This document shows positions 25,571 through 35,311 of a DNA stretch of 64,000 nt, piece by piece (within the stretch, counting starts at the first letter, position 1; every line of letters begins with the position of its first letter). Location: NCBI RefSeq assembly GCF_030381805.1, contig NZ_JAUDRH010000002.1:124001-188000 (forward strand), in the 5' to 3' direction. The translations under genes were made by a program, and so were the position numbers. The stretch is from Chlorogloeopsis sp. ULAP01. GTDB lineage: Bacteria > Cyanobacteriota > Cyanobacteriia > Cyanobacteriales > Nostocaceae. The notes beneath the pieces are model-generated. The model saw only the letters and a program-made list of their open reading frames with translations. It was not told the origin of the DNA and did not search any database.

Positions 25571-26151
25571 AAACCTACCTCCACTCCTTCTATTAATTCT
25601 GCCTTTGATTGTGTGGCATTGCCTGATTGGCAAGTCAGCACACAATAACGGATGAAAATCTTGATCCCTTCTGAGTTGAAAGTTACCTTACTCTGTTCTA
25701 TCGGATACCCCTGTTTGCGAGTTCAAAGAGTGGAATGTATCATCGAGACTGCCTGCATAATCAGATAAAGAGGCTTTGTTCTCATTCAGATTTTGCGATC
25801 GCTTAGATTAAACGAAGATAAAATTCATCAGACAAAACTATTAAGATAATATCTATCTATAGAGAGATTATTTTTCTAGAATTTGTAGACAGAATTTCAG
25901 TCCGCAGGTCGATTCACGCATTCACCATTTCACATTAAAAAAATATATAGTAAGCCTAGATTGACTTTCTAAAGTCAAAATCGCTAGACGAAAATCAAGA
26001 AAGTAAATGGGAGAGCAACTAGTTATATGTTGATGCTAATACTACCATAATCATAACTGGTTTAGCATTAATTTGAGTATTGCTCTAAACATCTTTTATT
26101 TCTAAACTTTCTTATTGAGTTAATCAAAAATTCATTCTTGGAGTAAGTTAA
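25571..26151. other. divergent promoter region, no gene seen
   Basis: About 580 AT-rich bases between the divergent reductase gene and the small secreted stress-type protein gene. No open frame or repeat of note. The length suggests long 5' leaders or several regulatory sites. Confidence 0.45.
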
Positions 26152-26508
26152 ATGCAAAAAATTGTTGCCTCTTTTTTACGTCCCATGCGTTTTGTTGTTT
26201 TGGCATTCACATGTGCTTTGCTCTTACTTTCTAATGCTTTGCCTGCTGCCGCAATCGAGAGCTACAAAAGTAATCCTCAAGAAGCTACCGACCAATTGTT
26301 AGAAACTCAGCGTAGAACTGATGAATCAGTAAGCAAACCACCTCTGGGATTGGAAGAAACTCAGAAGCGGACAAGTGGTGGTGGACTGAACGAAGTTCAG
26401 GGTGCTGCTGATGTTGAAAAAATGAATCGTCCAGAAAATTCTCAACAAGCAACCTCCGTTGAAGAAGAAGTTAGCAACTTCTTGAAAAAAGTAACAGGAA
26501 ATCAGTAA
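26152..26508 (+). CDS. small exported protein, possibly stress-induced
   Basis: A 118-residue precursor with a signal peptide or N-terminal anchor (residues about 10-35, ending PAAAIESY) and a hydrophilic, Glu/Gln/Lys-rich rest. The middle contains two similar stretches, LLETQRRTDES and LEETQKRTSGG. It resembles cyanobacterial proteins that are annotated as low-temperature-induced, but I cannot confirm this. It opens a cluster of stress-protein genes and has its own terminator. Confidence 0.6.
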   Translation: MQKIVASFLRPMRFVVLAFTCALLLLSNALPAAAIESYKSNPQEATDQLLETQRRTDESVSKPPLGLEETQKRTSGGGLNEVQGAADVEKMNRPENSQQATSVEEEVSNFLKKVTGNQ

Positions 26509-26525
26509 ATCTCTTCAGAAAAATT

Positions 26526-26565
26526 AACCCCAGCTTTTAATTTAATATGCTGGGGTTGATTTTTG
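26526..26565 (+). terminator. terminator of the small exported protein gene
   Basis: AACCCCAGC (26526-26534) pairs perfectly with GCTGGGGTT (26549-26557), followed by GATTTTTG. It starts 18 bases after the stop. Confidence 0.85.
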
Positions 26566-26913
26566 AATTATTGTTTTATATACCTTGATTGTTAGTACTG
26601 GGCATTTGGGAAGTTTATAACTTTCCAAATGTTTGTTTTTAATGTTTCAGTGTTATTTTTTGGTAAAAACTTAGTTGCAACTGTACACAAAAACTATAAA
26701 CAAAATCCTAAAATTTAAATTAATTTTAGTCCTTATTAATTATGGTGAGTTAAGAGATAATTAAAAGGAGTTATTCAAGAAATTAAACTAAATAATACAT
26801 CTGACGATACATAGATTAATTTTAGTAACACAATCATTCTAGAGGTTGATGTTATTTCTGTGTTGAATTTGTGAAGTTAGAGAAGAAAGAAAACAGCTTA
26901 GGGATGAAAAGCA
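26566..26913. other. dps upstream region, no gene seen
   Basis: About 350 AT-rich bases between the terminator and dps; it should hold the dps promoter. No open frame, repeat or operator is evident. Confidence 0.4.
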
Positions 26914-27453
26914 ATGCGTCCACTCAATATTGGCTTAAGTGAAGAACAACGTAATGGTGTAATTAATTTGTTGAACAAAGACTTGTCAGATGCTTATCTG
27001 TTGGTAGTCAAAACGAAAAAGTACCACTGGGATGTAGTTGGGCCTCAGTTCCGCAGTCTGCATGAGATTTGGGAAGAACAATACCAACAACTGACTGAAA
27101 ATATCGATGCTATAGCTGAACGGGTTCGTGCTTTGGGTGGTTATCCCATTGGCACAATGGAAGGATTTTTGAAGAATGGCACCATCAAAGAGCATGGTGG
27201 TGATGTCCCCACAGCAACTGGAATGGTAGCTCGATTGGTAGACGATCACGAGCAAGTAATTCGCAATCTTCGTGAGCATATAGATCAGTGTTCTGAAGAG
27301 TTCCATGATGAAGGAACTGCTGATTTCTTAACTGGACTGATGGAAGGACACGAAGAGATGGCTTGGATGCTGCGCTCCTTTATTGAAGGACAAGCCATAG
27401 AAGCAGATGGTTCTCAACCAGCAACTGAAAGAAAAACCCCTGTAGGTGTTTAA
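26914..27453 (+). CDS. dps: Dps ferritin-like DNA protection protein
   Basis: A 179-residue Dps-family protein that forms a 12-subunit shell, oxidises iron with peroxide and protects DNA. The intersubunit ferroxidase residues are visible in KYHWDVVGPQF (His), LHEIWEEQYQ and ENIDAIAERVRALGG (Asp and Glu). The tail (about 25 residues) is hydrophilic. Followed after 48 bases by a hairpin (27501-27552) and then the stress-protein gene at 27587. Confidence 0.95.
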   Translation: MRPLNIGLSEEQRNGVINLLNKDLSDAYLLVVKTKKYHWDVVGPQFRSLHEIWEEQYQQLTENIDAIAERVRALGGYPIGTMEGFLKNGTIKEHGGDVPTATGMVARLVDDHEQVIRNLREHIDQCSEEFHDEGTADFLTGLMEGHEEMAWMLRSFIEGQAIEADGSQPATERKTPVGV

Positions 27454-27500
27454 GTAAGAACAAATAGGGTTTTACATCATTAGTAAGAGTTTAGATTTGA

Positions 27501-27552
27501 CAGATTGAGGTTTGAGTGCATATTTGCATCTACCTGCTCATTCCTCAATCTG
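27501..27552 (+). terminator. hairpin after dps
   Basis: CAGATTGAGG (27501-27510) pairs perfectly with CCTCAATCTG (27543-27552) across a 32-base loop. No T-run follows, so it may be a processing or stability element rather than a strong terminator. Confidence 0.5.
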
Positions 27553-27586
27553 CTATGTCCAAAAACGAAATAATAAGGAGTATTAA

Positions 27587-28354
27587 ATGCCTGAAGAATA
27601 TAAAGCGGAGCGTACCATATCGGCTGTTTTTAAAGAACAGAACCAAGTTGATAATGTTCTTCGGCAGTTGTTAGACCAGGGTGTGCCTAGAGACCATATT
27701 TCGGTTATGGGCAGAAATTTTCAATCACAAACTCGAATTGCTGGTTTTATTACCAAAAGAGATGTGATTTTGGGAGGTTTGAGACAAGGAGCACTTTTTG
27801 GTTCTTTCTTCGGTTCCTTGCTTGGTTTGCTTACAGGTATAGGTGTTTTATTCATTCCTTTTGTTGGCCCAATTGTAGCAGCAGGCCCAATCGGTGCAGT
27901 ACTACTAGGAGCTGCTAGTGGAGCGATCGCCGGCAGTGCAGGTGCAGGGTTAGTGTCTGCATTAGTGGCTATAGGAATGCCAGAAGAAAAGGCTGCTGTT
28001 TATCAAACTCGCCTGCAAGCTGGAGAGTTTTTAGTAATGGCGGAAGTTCCTAGCAACCGGGCAGAAGAGTTCCAAAACTTGATGCAAGGCGCTGGTGGTG
28101 AAGAAATCCACACAATGGAGCAGGCACTTCCTCATCCTTGTTCCGGTCGTTGTAGTAGCCCAGAAGATTTATCTCCAGAGGTACGCTCTCATCTTTCACC
28201 AGATGCTCAAACTACATTTATTGAACGCTATAACAGTGTACTAGATCAAACGAACGACCAAGCTCAGGCAGAACAGGCAGCTTGGGAAGCCGTTCATCAA
28301 AAATTTGACGAAGATGAAAATGGTATTTGGTCTAAAACTAAAGTGAGTGCATAG
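27587..28354 (+). CDS. general-stress/glycine-zipper protein fused to ChaB
   Basis: A 255-residue protein in three parts: residues 1-50 resemble the general stress protein 17M/YflT fold (AVFKEQNQVDNVLRQLLDQG, then VPRDHISVMG); residues about 60-125 are a Gly/Ala-rich double membrane-associated hairpin (GLLTGIGVLFIPFVGPIVAA); residues about 195-250 match ChaB (LSPDAQTTFIERYNSVLDQ, then QAAWEAVHQKFDED). The fusion links an envelope stress module to a ChaB domain. It follows dps by 133 bases, with a hairpin between. A start ribosome site AAGGAG is seen about 7 bases upstream. Confidence 0.75.
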   Translation: MPEEYKAERTISAVFKEQNQVDNVLRQLLDQGVPRDHISVMGRNFQSQTRIAGFITKRDVILGGLRQGALFGSFFGSLLGLLTGIGVLFIPFVGPIVAAGPIGAVLLGAASGAIAGSAGAGLVSALVAIGMPEEKAAVYQTRLQAGEFLVMAEVPSNRAEEFQNLMQGAGGEEIHTMEQALPHPCSGRCSSPEDLSPEVRSHLSPDAQTTFIERYNSVLDQTNDQAQAEQAAWEAVHQKFDEDENGIWSKTKVSA

Positions 28355-28675
28355 TCATTAGTCATTAGATCAGCTCGCAGGCTTAAGCCTGGAGCTATAC
28401 ATACAAAGCTTGCAAAGGCAGGCTTTGTTTATATTGTTGCACCATGCACGGGTCTCAGCCAAGTTTAACTGAACTATATTGCAATATCAATGACGTCTAA
28501 TGGGAATTGGCCAAACTCACCTTGAGTTGCAGTAAATAATAGATTGATTCGATAAACAAAGAAAAGATGTACACGGATAGTTTATCTGTGTTCATCGGTG
28601 TTCGATTTCTAAAACATGATTTTTGCTTGCCGTTATAATTCACATCAGACGCAATTAGCAGTACACGATGAACTT
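28355..28675. repeat. REP-like element and other repeats
   Basis: CAGGCTTAAGCCTG (28378-28391) is a perfect palindrome and is followed by CAAAGCTTGC/GCAGGCTTTG arms (28404-28427) and TTTATATTG plus CACC. The pieces GGCTTTGTTT and GCACC match the REP palindromes beside the transposase at 16 kb. Further on (28565-28610) is a GTGTTCATCGGTGTTCG repeat common in these genomes. Confidence 0.6.
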
Positions 28676-29095
28676 TTAAGGTAATTTATAACTGGTAACT
28701 CTAATTATTAACTCACCTTGGCGGGGATTTTGAGTAAATACAAATGCCCCTTCTTCCTTCTCGCCACTGGATAAAAAGTCAATCTGTAAATCTCCGCTTT
28801 CAGCTACTTTCTCCCCGATTTTCAACTCAGCCATAATCTGAACTGACTCGGCTGTTCCTCCGCCTGTATTGGTGACTTCAAAAGGAACATAATATTTTCC
28901 ATCCACTTCTCGGATAGTTTGTTTGCTACTGACCGAAAGGATTGGAGGTTTATCGTTTTCGTTTAACCAAACATAACCCACTAAAACAACTACTATAGCA
29001 AGAATAAATGAGGCAGCACCGAAAGTAACCCATTCAGCAACAGAACGCTTCGGTTGTTGTGATTGTGTTTCAGTGTCAGTTATTTCGCTTTCCAT
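28676..29095 (-). CDS. TIGR02588-type membrane-anchored protein
   Basis: A 139-residue protein with one membrane helix (about residues 28-48, FGAASFILAIVVVLVGYVWL) and a C-terminal beta-rich domain (YVPFEVTNTGGGTAESVQI) outside the membrane. This layout and its position directly downstream of a TIGR02587-type gene match the pair of conserved uncharacterised proteins TIGR02587/TIGR02588. Function unknown. The upstream partner ends 84 bases before its start, so they are probably one operon. Confidence 0.75.
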   Translation of the reverse strand: MESEITDTETQSQQPKRSVAEWVTFGAASFILAIVVVLVGYVWLNENDKPPILSVSSKQTIREVDGKYYVPFEVTNTGGGTAESVQIMAELKIGEKVAESGDLQIDFLSSGEKEEGAFVFTQNPRQGELIIRVTSYKLP

Positions 29096-29179
29096 ATGGA
29101 CAAATGTAGAGAGGGTGAAAGTATGCTACTGATTCAAACAAGAGTTTAGGTAGGTTCTTCAGCCCACCATACATTCAAC

Positions 29180-30112
29180 TCATACTGCCAACCTTCCAGC
29201 TGCACCGCCGATAGTTGCAGGTAAACCTAGTAATAATGTGTGATTCAACCACATTGTCCAAGGATCGCTCAGAGTTAGTTTTTGAAAGAACCACAACATT
29301 AATGCTGCTGCCAACAGTGATATTAAATAAGATGCAATTGTTTCGCTGATTGGCCTTTGAAAAATCCCTTGTTGTTGCTTGCGCTTTTGCTGATTTGAAA
29401 AGCCCGCTTCAAAAACAATAGCATAGGAAATGAGTATAGATGCAGCCATAATAGCCAAAAGCCAAGGGGGTGGGACTGCTGCTGCTAACATGGGAATCTC
29501 ATCTGTAGGAGCAATGTTAAATGCAATTACAATTGCACCGATGACAGTTGCGCCAATATCAGCGAAAGTTGCGTGTAAATGTGAGTTGTTATTTTTTTTG
29601 TTTGTTTGGTGGCTTTTTTGTCCTTGTGCATTTCCATTACGAGTGTCTCCCAAGAGTTGATTGGCTAGGGCTACACCAAATGTAAATGGTACGCTCTCAA
29701 ATGTGATTTTACCAAGGACTTCTCTAAGTGGGGTTTCGGAGGTTAGTTCTTGCAGTAGCAGTAATATAAATGCAGAGCAAGCCACTCCAATTGCCATAGC
29801 TTCCACAGTATCTGTTAGCCCTTCATAAGGGCGGCTACCATGTCTGCGTATATGAAAGCCTTCTGTTCGGTTGAGCAAGAAAACTATGAGAAATGTGAGT
29901 GCGATCGCAAGCATTAATAATGGTGGTTTTGCCAGCGAGCCAATCCACCATACCTCCATTGTGTACAGCAAGGGGATACCGAATAAAAAACCACCACAAG
30001 CACCTCGAATAATATCGTTTATCTCGCTTACCCAGATATTTTTCTGACGCTTGCTTTTGACACCCATAATTTTTTGCCATGAAGATTTGTTTTGATAGAA
30101 ATAGGTAAGCAT
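29180..30112 (-). CDS. TIGR02587-type integral membrane protein
   Basis: A 310-residue membrane protein with about seven helices, with the typical start EINDIIRGACGGFLFGIPLL and RRHGSRPYEGLTDTVEAMAI (about residues 92-111). The family has no known function but is almost always paired with TIGR02588, as here. The first 15 residues may not be translated, because a Met at 30067 also fits the family. The location inside a cluster of general stress genes suggests a role in stress or envelope maintenance, which is inference. Confidence 0.75.
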   Translation of the reverse strand: MLTYFYQNKSSWQKIMGVKSKRQKNIWVSEINDIIRGACGGFLFGIPLLYTMEVWWIGSLAKPPLLMLAIALTFLIVFLLNRTEGFHIRRHGSRPYEGLTDTVEAMAIGVACSAFILLLLQELTSETPLREVLGKITFESVPFTFGVALANQLLGDTRNGNAQGQKSHQTNKKNNNSHLHATFADIGATVIGAIVIAFNIAPTDEIPMLAAAVPPPWLLAIMAASILISYAIVFEAGFSNQQKRKQQQGIFQRPISETIASYLISLLAAALMLWFFQKLTLSDPWTMWLNHTLLLGLPATIGGAAGRLAV

Positions 30113-30501
30113 AATTTATGCTCGACTATGCGATTAGCATACCTGATCGGAAGTCAATAGCAGTCCAAATCCGTCATGACGTCTATTTAATTATTTACTC
30201 AAAAAGCCTAAATGAGATGAAGATACTATGTTGTACTGGAGTTTGATCTGATTAAAGCCCTTATTTATTTGAGTAATAAATACTAACTAAAAACGGAGCT
30301 TAATTTTATTCATATCTCGTTCATAATACCATCTGTTATACCTACATAATTTTTTCTTTTTTATTTATCTACAAAAATCTGTCTATAGTTATTCTGGTCA
30401 GAGATATAATTTCTATCTGTTGATAGGTGTAAGCTTTATCTAAGTAAAGGTATATTTATTTTATGCAAATGACAAATGCTAAATCTAATGGAGAAAAAAC
30501 T
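30113..30501. other. divergent promoter region, no gene seen
   Basis: About 390 AT-rich bases between the TIGR02587-type gene and the csbD gene on the other strand. No open frame. It should contain promoters for both directions. Confidence 0.4.
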
Positions 30502-30684
30502 ATGAGCTTAGAAAAAAGAATAGAGGCAACTGCCAAAAATATTGAGGGTAAAGTTCAAGAAGTGATTGGTGATGTAACTGGTAATCCAAAAGACCAAGCA
30601 GAAGGTCAAGCAAAACAAGCAGAAGCCCAACTTCGCCATACTGTTGAAAATATTAAGGATGATGTTAAAAAATCATTAGATTAG
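30502..30684 (+). CDS. CsbD-family stress protein
   Basis: A 60-residue CsbD-like protein: SLEKRIEATAKNIEGKVQEV and GNPKDQAEGQAKQAEAQ are typical. CsbD proteins are small, helical, hydrophilic and induced by general stress; their function is unknown. The ATG at 30502 is chosen because GGAG lies eight bases upstream; another in-frame ATG at 30463 adds 13 unrelated residues. A strong terminator follows. Confidence 0.88.
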   Translation: MSLEKRIEATAKNIEGKVQEVIGDVTGNPKDQAEGQAKQAEAQLRHTVENIKDDVKKSLD

Positions 30685-30714
30685 TTCCGTCTTTTTAGCT
30701 ATTATAAATTACTT

Positions 30715-30758
30715 AAAAACTCCACTGAAATTGCAAATTTGTAACAGTGGAGTTTTTT
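30715..30758 (+). terminator. csbD terminator
   Basis: AAAACTCCACTG ending at 30727 pairs perfectly with CAGTGGAGTTTT from 30745, and the stem runs into TTTTTT. Confidence 0.9.
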
Positions 30759-30832
30759 ATCGATTATCGAAGAATAAGAAAAGGTTAGCTACCTCTAAAT
30801 CGGCTCTAACCATAATTTTTCCTGGCATTCAT

Positions 30833-31105
30833 TTAAACTGCACTGCGCCGAGTAATTAAACCCCAGATAAAAATTGCAATTATTGCACCAATAATTGCAA
30901 CAATCAAACCAGGGATACTAAGAGTTGTTGCGGTCAATTGTAGCGTCCCCGTATTGATTAAAGAAACAATACTTCCACCGATAAACGCACCGATGATACC
31001 TAAAATCATGGTTGCCAAAATCCCACCACCCTGACGACCGGGATAAATAGCCTTAGCAATAGCTCCTGCAAGAAGACCGAGTATGATCCAAGCAATAATA
31101 TTCAT
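30833..31105 (-). CDS. GlsB/YeaQ/YmgE-family membrane protein
   Basis: A 90-residue protein of the transglycosylase-associated protein family, with three membrane segments: IIAWIILGLLAGAIAKAIYP, GGGILATMILGIIGAFIGG and IPGLIVAIIGAIIAIFIWG. Induced in other bacteria by general and envelope stress. The motif AIYPGRQGGG is the family hallmark. Convergent with csbD. A good AAGGAG precedes the start. Confidence 0.92.
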   Translation of the reverse strand: MNIIAWIILGLLAGAIAKAIYPGRQGGGILATMILGIIGAFIGGSIVSLINTGTLQLTATTLSIPGLIVAIIGAIIAIFIWGLITRRSAV

Positions 31106-31997
31106 AATTTAACTCCTTGGTCTTTTTCTACTGTTATTCTACTCCTAAATACGATAACAATTACAGCTTTTCTTTTCTTCTATCTCAAGTCCAGTCAGTT
31201 TTCTATCGCAAGAAGTAATTATTACCAACTTTGTTTTAAATATAATTACTTAGACAAAGCATGGGTTTACAGATAATCTTTTGTGATTAAAATTCATCAT
31301 TCTAAATTAGAGTTATTCTTAATATTTTTTACTAGTGACTTTAATTGTAAGAAGTAAAAGATATTATAAAAATTTATCTGTGTTCAATATGACAATGAAT
31401 CAGCAATTAACAGCACAAAGCGATTGTATTTGTTTACTCTTTCTTGACCAAGAAAGGCAGAGAGCAGCTTTGCTGGAGGCAAAAGGTTAGAAACACAATT
31501 TTTGCCCTCTGCCATAAGGGAACAGAGCAACTAAATTCATTGATGAAAAAATAAGAAAATATGTATTTCGCTCTGGCGCAGCGCCAGAAATACTACGTCA
31601 AAAGTTAAATTCCCGCTCATTTATTTATGGGGATTCCCTTCTGCCTTCTTAAATAGCATCAATATTCATACCACGATTCAGCGATGTCTAGAATTTCTCC
31701 TAACTGGAGAAAAAATTCGGCATAGTGTGAGGTAATTCTTAATTCCAAATTGAAAATTATATTAAAATCCCTCCAACCGTTGATGAAGTGAGACTGGAGG
31801 GTTCTGAATCTACTGTAATTTTGAGCGATAACTACACAATGAATCGCATTACAGATGACAGACTTGTTAGGTGAGAGTAAGTACAAAAAAGACTGATTGA
31901 ATCATATGCTCTTGCTAGTTTTTAGTTATCAATTACCGATTATTCTATAAATCGCTAACTGCTAACCATCTTCCAATAGCTATGAATCATTAATGCT
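31106..31997. other. long intergenic region, no supported gene
   Basis: About 890 bases between two minus-strand genes. A 33-codon plus-strand frame at 31389-31490 (reading ...LTAQSDCICLLFLDQERQ...) has no support. The palindrome TCTGGCGC-A-GCGCCAGA sits near 31572-31588. Other open frames are poor in codon use. No RNA gene recognised. Confidence 0.45.
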
Positions 31998-32717
31998 TTA
32001 CGCTACCAAGCCTGAACGTAAGGCACGCACAGCTGCTTGAGTACGGTCATCAGCACAGAGCTTATTAAGAATATTGCGAACATGAGTTTTTACTGTTCCA
32101 ACTGTAATATACAGTTTCTCTGCAATTTGTCCATTACTACACCCAGCTACAATCAACTCAAGTATTTCTAGTTCCCGTTGAGTTAGCGGATAAGTTTCCA
32201 AAACTTGCTCATACTCAGGTGCTAGAGCATCAATTTTTACAGTTTTGCTTTTCTCAGCGGATTGACCCTCTGGCAAGGCTTTACGCATTTGAAGCAAGAC
32301 GACATTAGCGATCGCTGGATCAATCCAAGAATTTCCTTCGTAGGTTGCTTGAATTGCTTCGGTTAACCTGTCAATACTTGTGTCCTTCATGTAGTAGGAA
32401 TCTGCTCCTGCTGCAAAGGCGGCAAGAACAGCATCCTCTGAGTGTTCCATTGTCAGAATGAGAATCTTGGTTGTTGAATCTCCTGTTTCGGTTTGCCATT
32501 GCCTAAACTTACGAGTGAGTTCAATCCCATCCATGTCAGGCAACCCAATATCTACAACAGCTACATCGGGCTTCGCTGTTTCCAAAAGTTTTAGCCCTTT
32601 AGTAGCATTTGCTGCTTCACCAACAACTCTAACTGTGCTATCTGTCTGTAATGCTGCTTTTAGCCCCATTCGGGTCAAGTCGTGATCTTCAATCAGAACA
32701 ATGCTAATTTCGCTCAT
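31998..32717 (-). CDS. NarL/FixJ-type response regulator
   Basis: A 239-residue regulator: receiver domain at residues about 5-125 with the phospho-acceptor Asp in VAVVDIGLPDMDG and Lys in YYMKDTS, and a LuxR-type helix-turn-helix (about 172-235; LTQRELEILELIVAGCSNGQ). It binds DNA when phosphorylated. Divergent from the PAS kinase gene 33231, its likely partner by position; a 500-base divergent promoter region separates them. Confidence 0.93.
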   Translation of the reverse strand: MSEISIVLIEDHDLTRMGLKAALQTDSTVRVVGEAANATKGLKLLETAKPDVAVVDIGLPDMDGIELTRKFRQWQTETGDSTTKILILTMEHSEDAVLAAFAAGADSYYMKDTSIDRLTEAIQATYEGNSWIDPAIANVVLLQMRKALPEGQSAEKSKTVKIDALAPEYEQVLETYPLTQRELEILELIVAGCSNGQIAEKLYITVGTVKTHVRNILNKLCADDRTQAAVRALRSGLVA

Positions 32718-33230
32718 TGGTATCCTTACTCTCTACTAATTGCATCTGTCGCAGGCCGACATTCTACTATTTATTTTTTTATTTTCCAAAACTAAAGATA
32801 GATGATTTTTTAACAAAATTGCATCCACCGATAGAAGTACTCACTTTGATCTCAATTAGCAAGACCATCTATCAAAAAATCTAGCTAGCGATATATAGCA
32901 AGTCCATAAAAGTTTATGAAATACTATCTAGGCTTGTAATTGCAGTTAATTTACAGTCGCTACTAAATTAACCTCCACCAGTCCCAGATATGGTTTTAGC
33001 CTAAATTTTTAAGTTAGCTTAATATAAGCAAACATAGCTTAAATCTCTTGCTCTAAATATGAGAAGAGATACGAACAGGAGAAAGCAAAAATTTTTGCCG
33101 ATCTGATTGCAAATACGAATCTAAGTATTGCCAGTTCAGATTGAGCATATAAGCTAGACGATAGTTGTTAGGATAACTATAACCACATAAATGGTAATAA
33201 AAATTTACAACATAGATTTTATTGATAGAT
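32718..33230. other. divergent promoter region, no gene seen
   Basis: About 510 AT-rich bases between the NarL regulator and the PAS kinase genes. No open frame of interest. The sequence AAAATCTAGCTAGCGAT near 32876 contains a small palindrome CTAGCTAG. Confidence 0.4.
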
Positions 33231-34904
33231 ATGGTGCAAAACTCTAAATCTGCTATTAATCTTAAAAAGTTAGAGCCAGATAAAGTAGGCTTAGATGAAA
33301 GTTGGCAATACTTTGATGCCATCTTTAATCAAACTTCTCAATTACTTGCACTGATAAAACTAGATGGCACCGTAATTGATGTCAACCAAGCAGCATTGGA
33401 TTTTAGTGGATTGGATAAAAATAAAGTAATTGATCGCTTATTCTGGGAGTGTCGCTTTTGGGCCACTTCACACCAAATTCAGGAACTATTATCTTGTGCG
33501 ATCGCGCGTGCAGCAACAGGAGAGGCAAGCCGCAATGAAGCTGAAGTTTTGGCTGCGGGGAATGTAATTGCAAACATTAACTTTTCGATTAAACCGATTA
33601 CAGATGAAACTGATCGTGTAGTCTTCTTAGTTTGGGAAGCTCAAGATATTAGTAATAAAAAACGTGCTGAAGCAGAAATTTGTCGGCTCAAAACCCAACT
33701 AGAGCAATGTGTAGCCGAGCGCACACTTTTATACGAAAATTTAAAAGATATTAACAACTGCCAAGATCTAAAAAAAGTATTACGAGAGACTGAAGAGCGT
33801 TTCCAAATCATGGCAGACACAGCACCTGTGATGATTTGGATGTCCAATACTGAAAAAGCGTGTGATTATTTTAACAAAAGCTGGTTGGAATTTACTGGTC
33901 GGACGATGGCACAAGAAGTAGGCAACGGTTGGACACAAGGAGTGCATCCCAACGATTTAGAGCATTGCTTAGAAACTTACATCAGTGCCTTTGAGGAGCG
34001 CCAATCTTTTAAAATGGAATATCGCCTGAGACGTTTTGATGGAGAATATCGTTGGCTTTTAGACACGGGTACTCCCAGATGGAATGTCGATGGTAGTTTT
34101 GCCGGGTATATTGGTTCGTGTATTGATGTGAGTGATTTCAAGCAAGCAACTATTAGTCTCAAACAACGGGCAGAAGAACTAACGCGCACCAATGCGATTC
34201 TGGCAAAAACAACTACTCTCTTGAAAAAACGCAATGATGAACTTGATCAGTTTGCTTATGTAGCTTCCCACGATTTGAAGGCACCTTTACGAGCGATCGC
34301 TAATCTCTCAGAGTGGATTGAAGAAGATTTACAAGGCACGCTGCCAGAAGAAAATCAGCACCAGATGCACCTGTTGCGCAGCCGAGTGCGCCGCATGGAG
34401 GCTTTAATCAATGGCTTGTTGGAGTATTCTAGAATTGGGCGTATCCAAACTCCTGTATGTGTAGTAGATGTGGGTGAATTACTGCAAGAGGTAATTGATT
34501 TGGTAGCACCACCATCTACTTTCACGATTGAAGTGGGAGCGGGAATGCCAATAATCAAGACAAAGAAATTACCCCTACAACAGGTGTTTGCAAATTTAAT
34601 CGGAAATGCGATTGGACACCACACCCGGTCTGATGGTCATGTTAAAATTTCCGTGCAAGAACTGGGAGATTACTACGAATTTGCGATCGCAGACGATGGC
34701 CCTGGTATTGCTTTAGAGTATCAAGATAAGGTATTTTCGATTTTCCAAACCCTACAAGCGCGTGATCAAAAAGAAAGCACGGGCATAGGTTTAGCAATTG
34801 TCAAGAAAATTGTGGAGACTGAGACAGGCGCGATCGCTTTAGAATCTCAAGTCGGGATGGGTTGTATTTTCCGCTTTAGTTGGCCTAAGCAATCCACGGA
34901 ATGA
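33231..34904 (+). CDS. PAS-domain sensor histidine kinase
   Basis: A 557-residue cytoplasmic kinase. Two PAS domains (about 25-145, and about 185-310 with DTAPVMIWMSN and RLRRFDGEYRWLLD), a short coiled coil, then HisKA with the phospho-acceptor His in YVASHDLKAPLRAIANL and a HATPase domain (NLIGNAIGHH, ADDGPGIA, STGIGLAIVKK). No membrane segments. It is of the phytochrome-kinase type that works with Rcp1-like receivers; the receiver gene at 35312 is next on the same strand and is the likely partner. The ATG at 33231 is preferred over a TTG nine bases before. Confidence 0.92.
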   Translation: MVQNSKSAINLKKLEPDKVGLDESWQYFDAIFNQTSQLLALIKLDGTVIDVNQAALDFSGLDKNKVIDRLFWECRFWATSHQIQELLSCAIARAATGEASRNEAEVLAAGNVIANINFSIKPITDETDRVVFLVWEAQDISNKKRAEAEICRLKTQLEQCVAERTLLYENLKDINNCQDLKKVLRETEERFQIMADTAPVMIWMSNTEKACDYFNKSWLEFTGRTMAQEVGNGWTQGVHPNDLEHCLETYISAFEERQSFKMEYRLRRFDGEYRWLLDTGTPRWNVDGSFAGYIGSCIDVSDFKQATISLKQRAEELTRTNAILAKTTTLLKKRNDELDQFAYVASHDLKAPLRAIANLSEWIEEDLQGTLPEENQHQMHLLRSRVRRMEALINGLLEYSRIGRIQTPVCVVDVGELLQEVIDLVAPPSTFTIEVGAGMPIIKTKKLPLQQVFANLIGNAIGHHTRSDGHVKISVQELGDYYEFAIADDGPGIALEYQDKVFSIFQTLQARDQKESTGIGLAIVKKIVETETGAIALESQVGMGCIFRFSWPKQSTE

Positions 34905-35311
34905 AATACCTAAGTTGATAATTATCCTACCTTTATCATCTAACTCTGACCAATGACTGAGGACGTCAGCTAACTTGCCAATTTACAATTGGGTTGAGCT
35001 TGGGTGAGCGGTATTCTTTTTTACTGCTTTCTCAAATTTCTTGTTTTTATCTAAGTCATTTCAATTTAGCGGTTTATCAACTTAGTAGTACAGCGCCACC
35101 TATGAAAAATAGGATTCCTTCTGCCTCACCGAACTTCAGAGCGCCGTGCGACGACGTTCTGAGTTTTTGTGCCTTCTGCTTTATTTTTAGATAAGCTAAT
35201 TACTAATTTTTAATAATATTAATTATTAGTAATCAGTTTTAACCCCGACTCTGATACTCTAATCAATAAGCTAAATTTGCGAAAAAATTAACTATTTCTT
35301 AAATTGAGGTG
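34905..35311. other. intergenic region between kinase and receiver
   Basis: About 400 bases. An imperfect hairpin (ACTTCAGAGCG with CGTTCTGAGT, about 35132-35165) followed by TTTTTG could terminate the kinase transcript. No open frame of interest. Confidence 0.4.
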
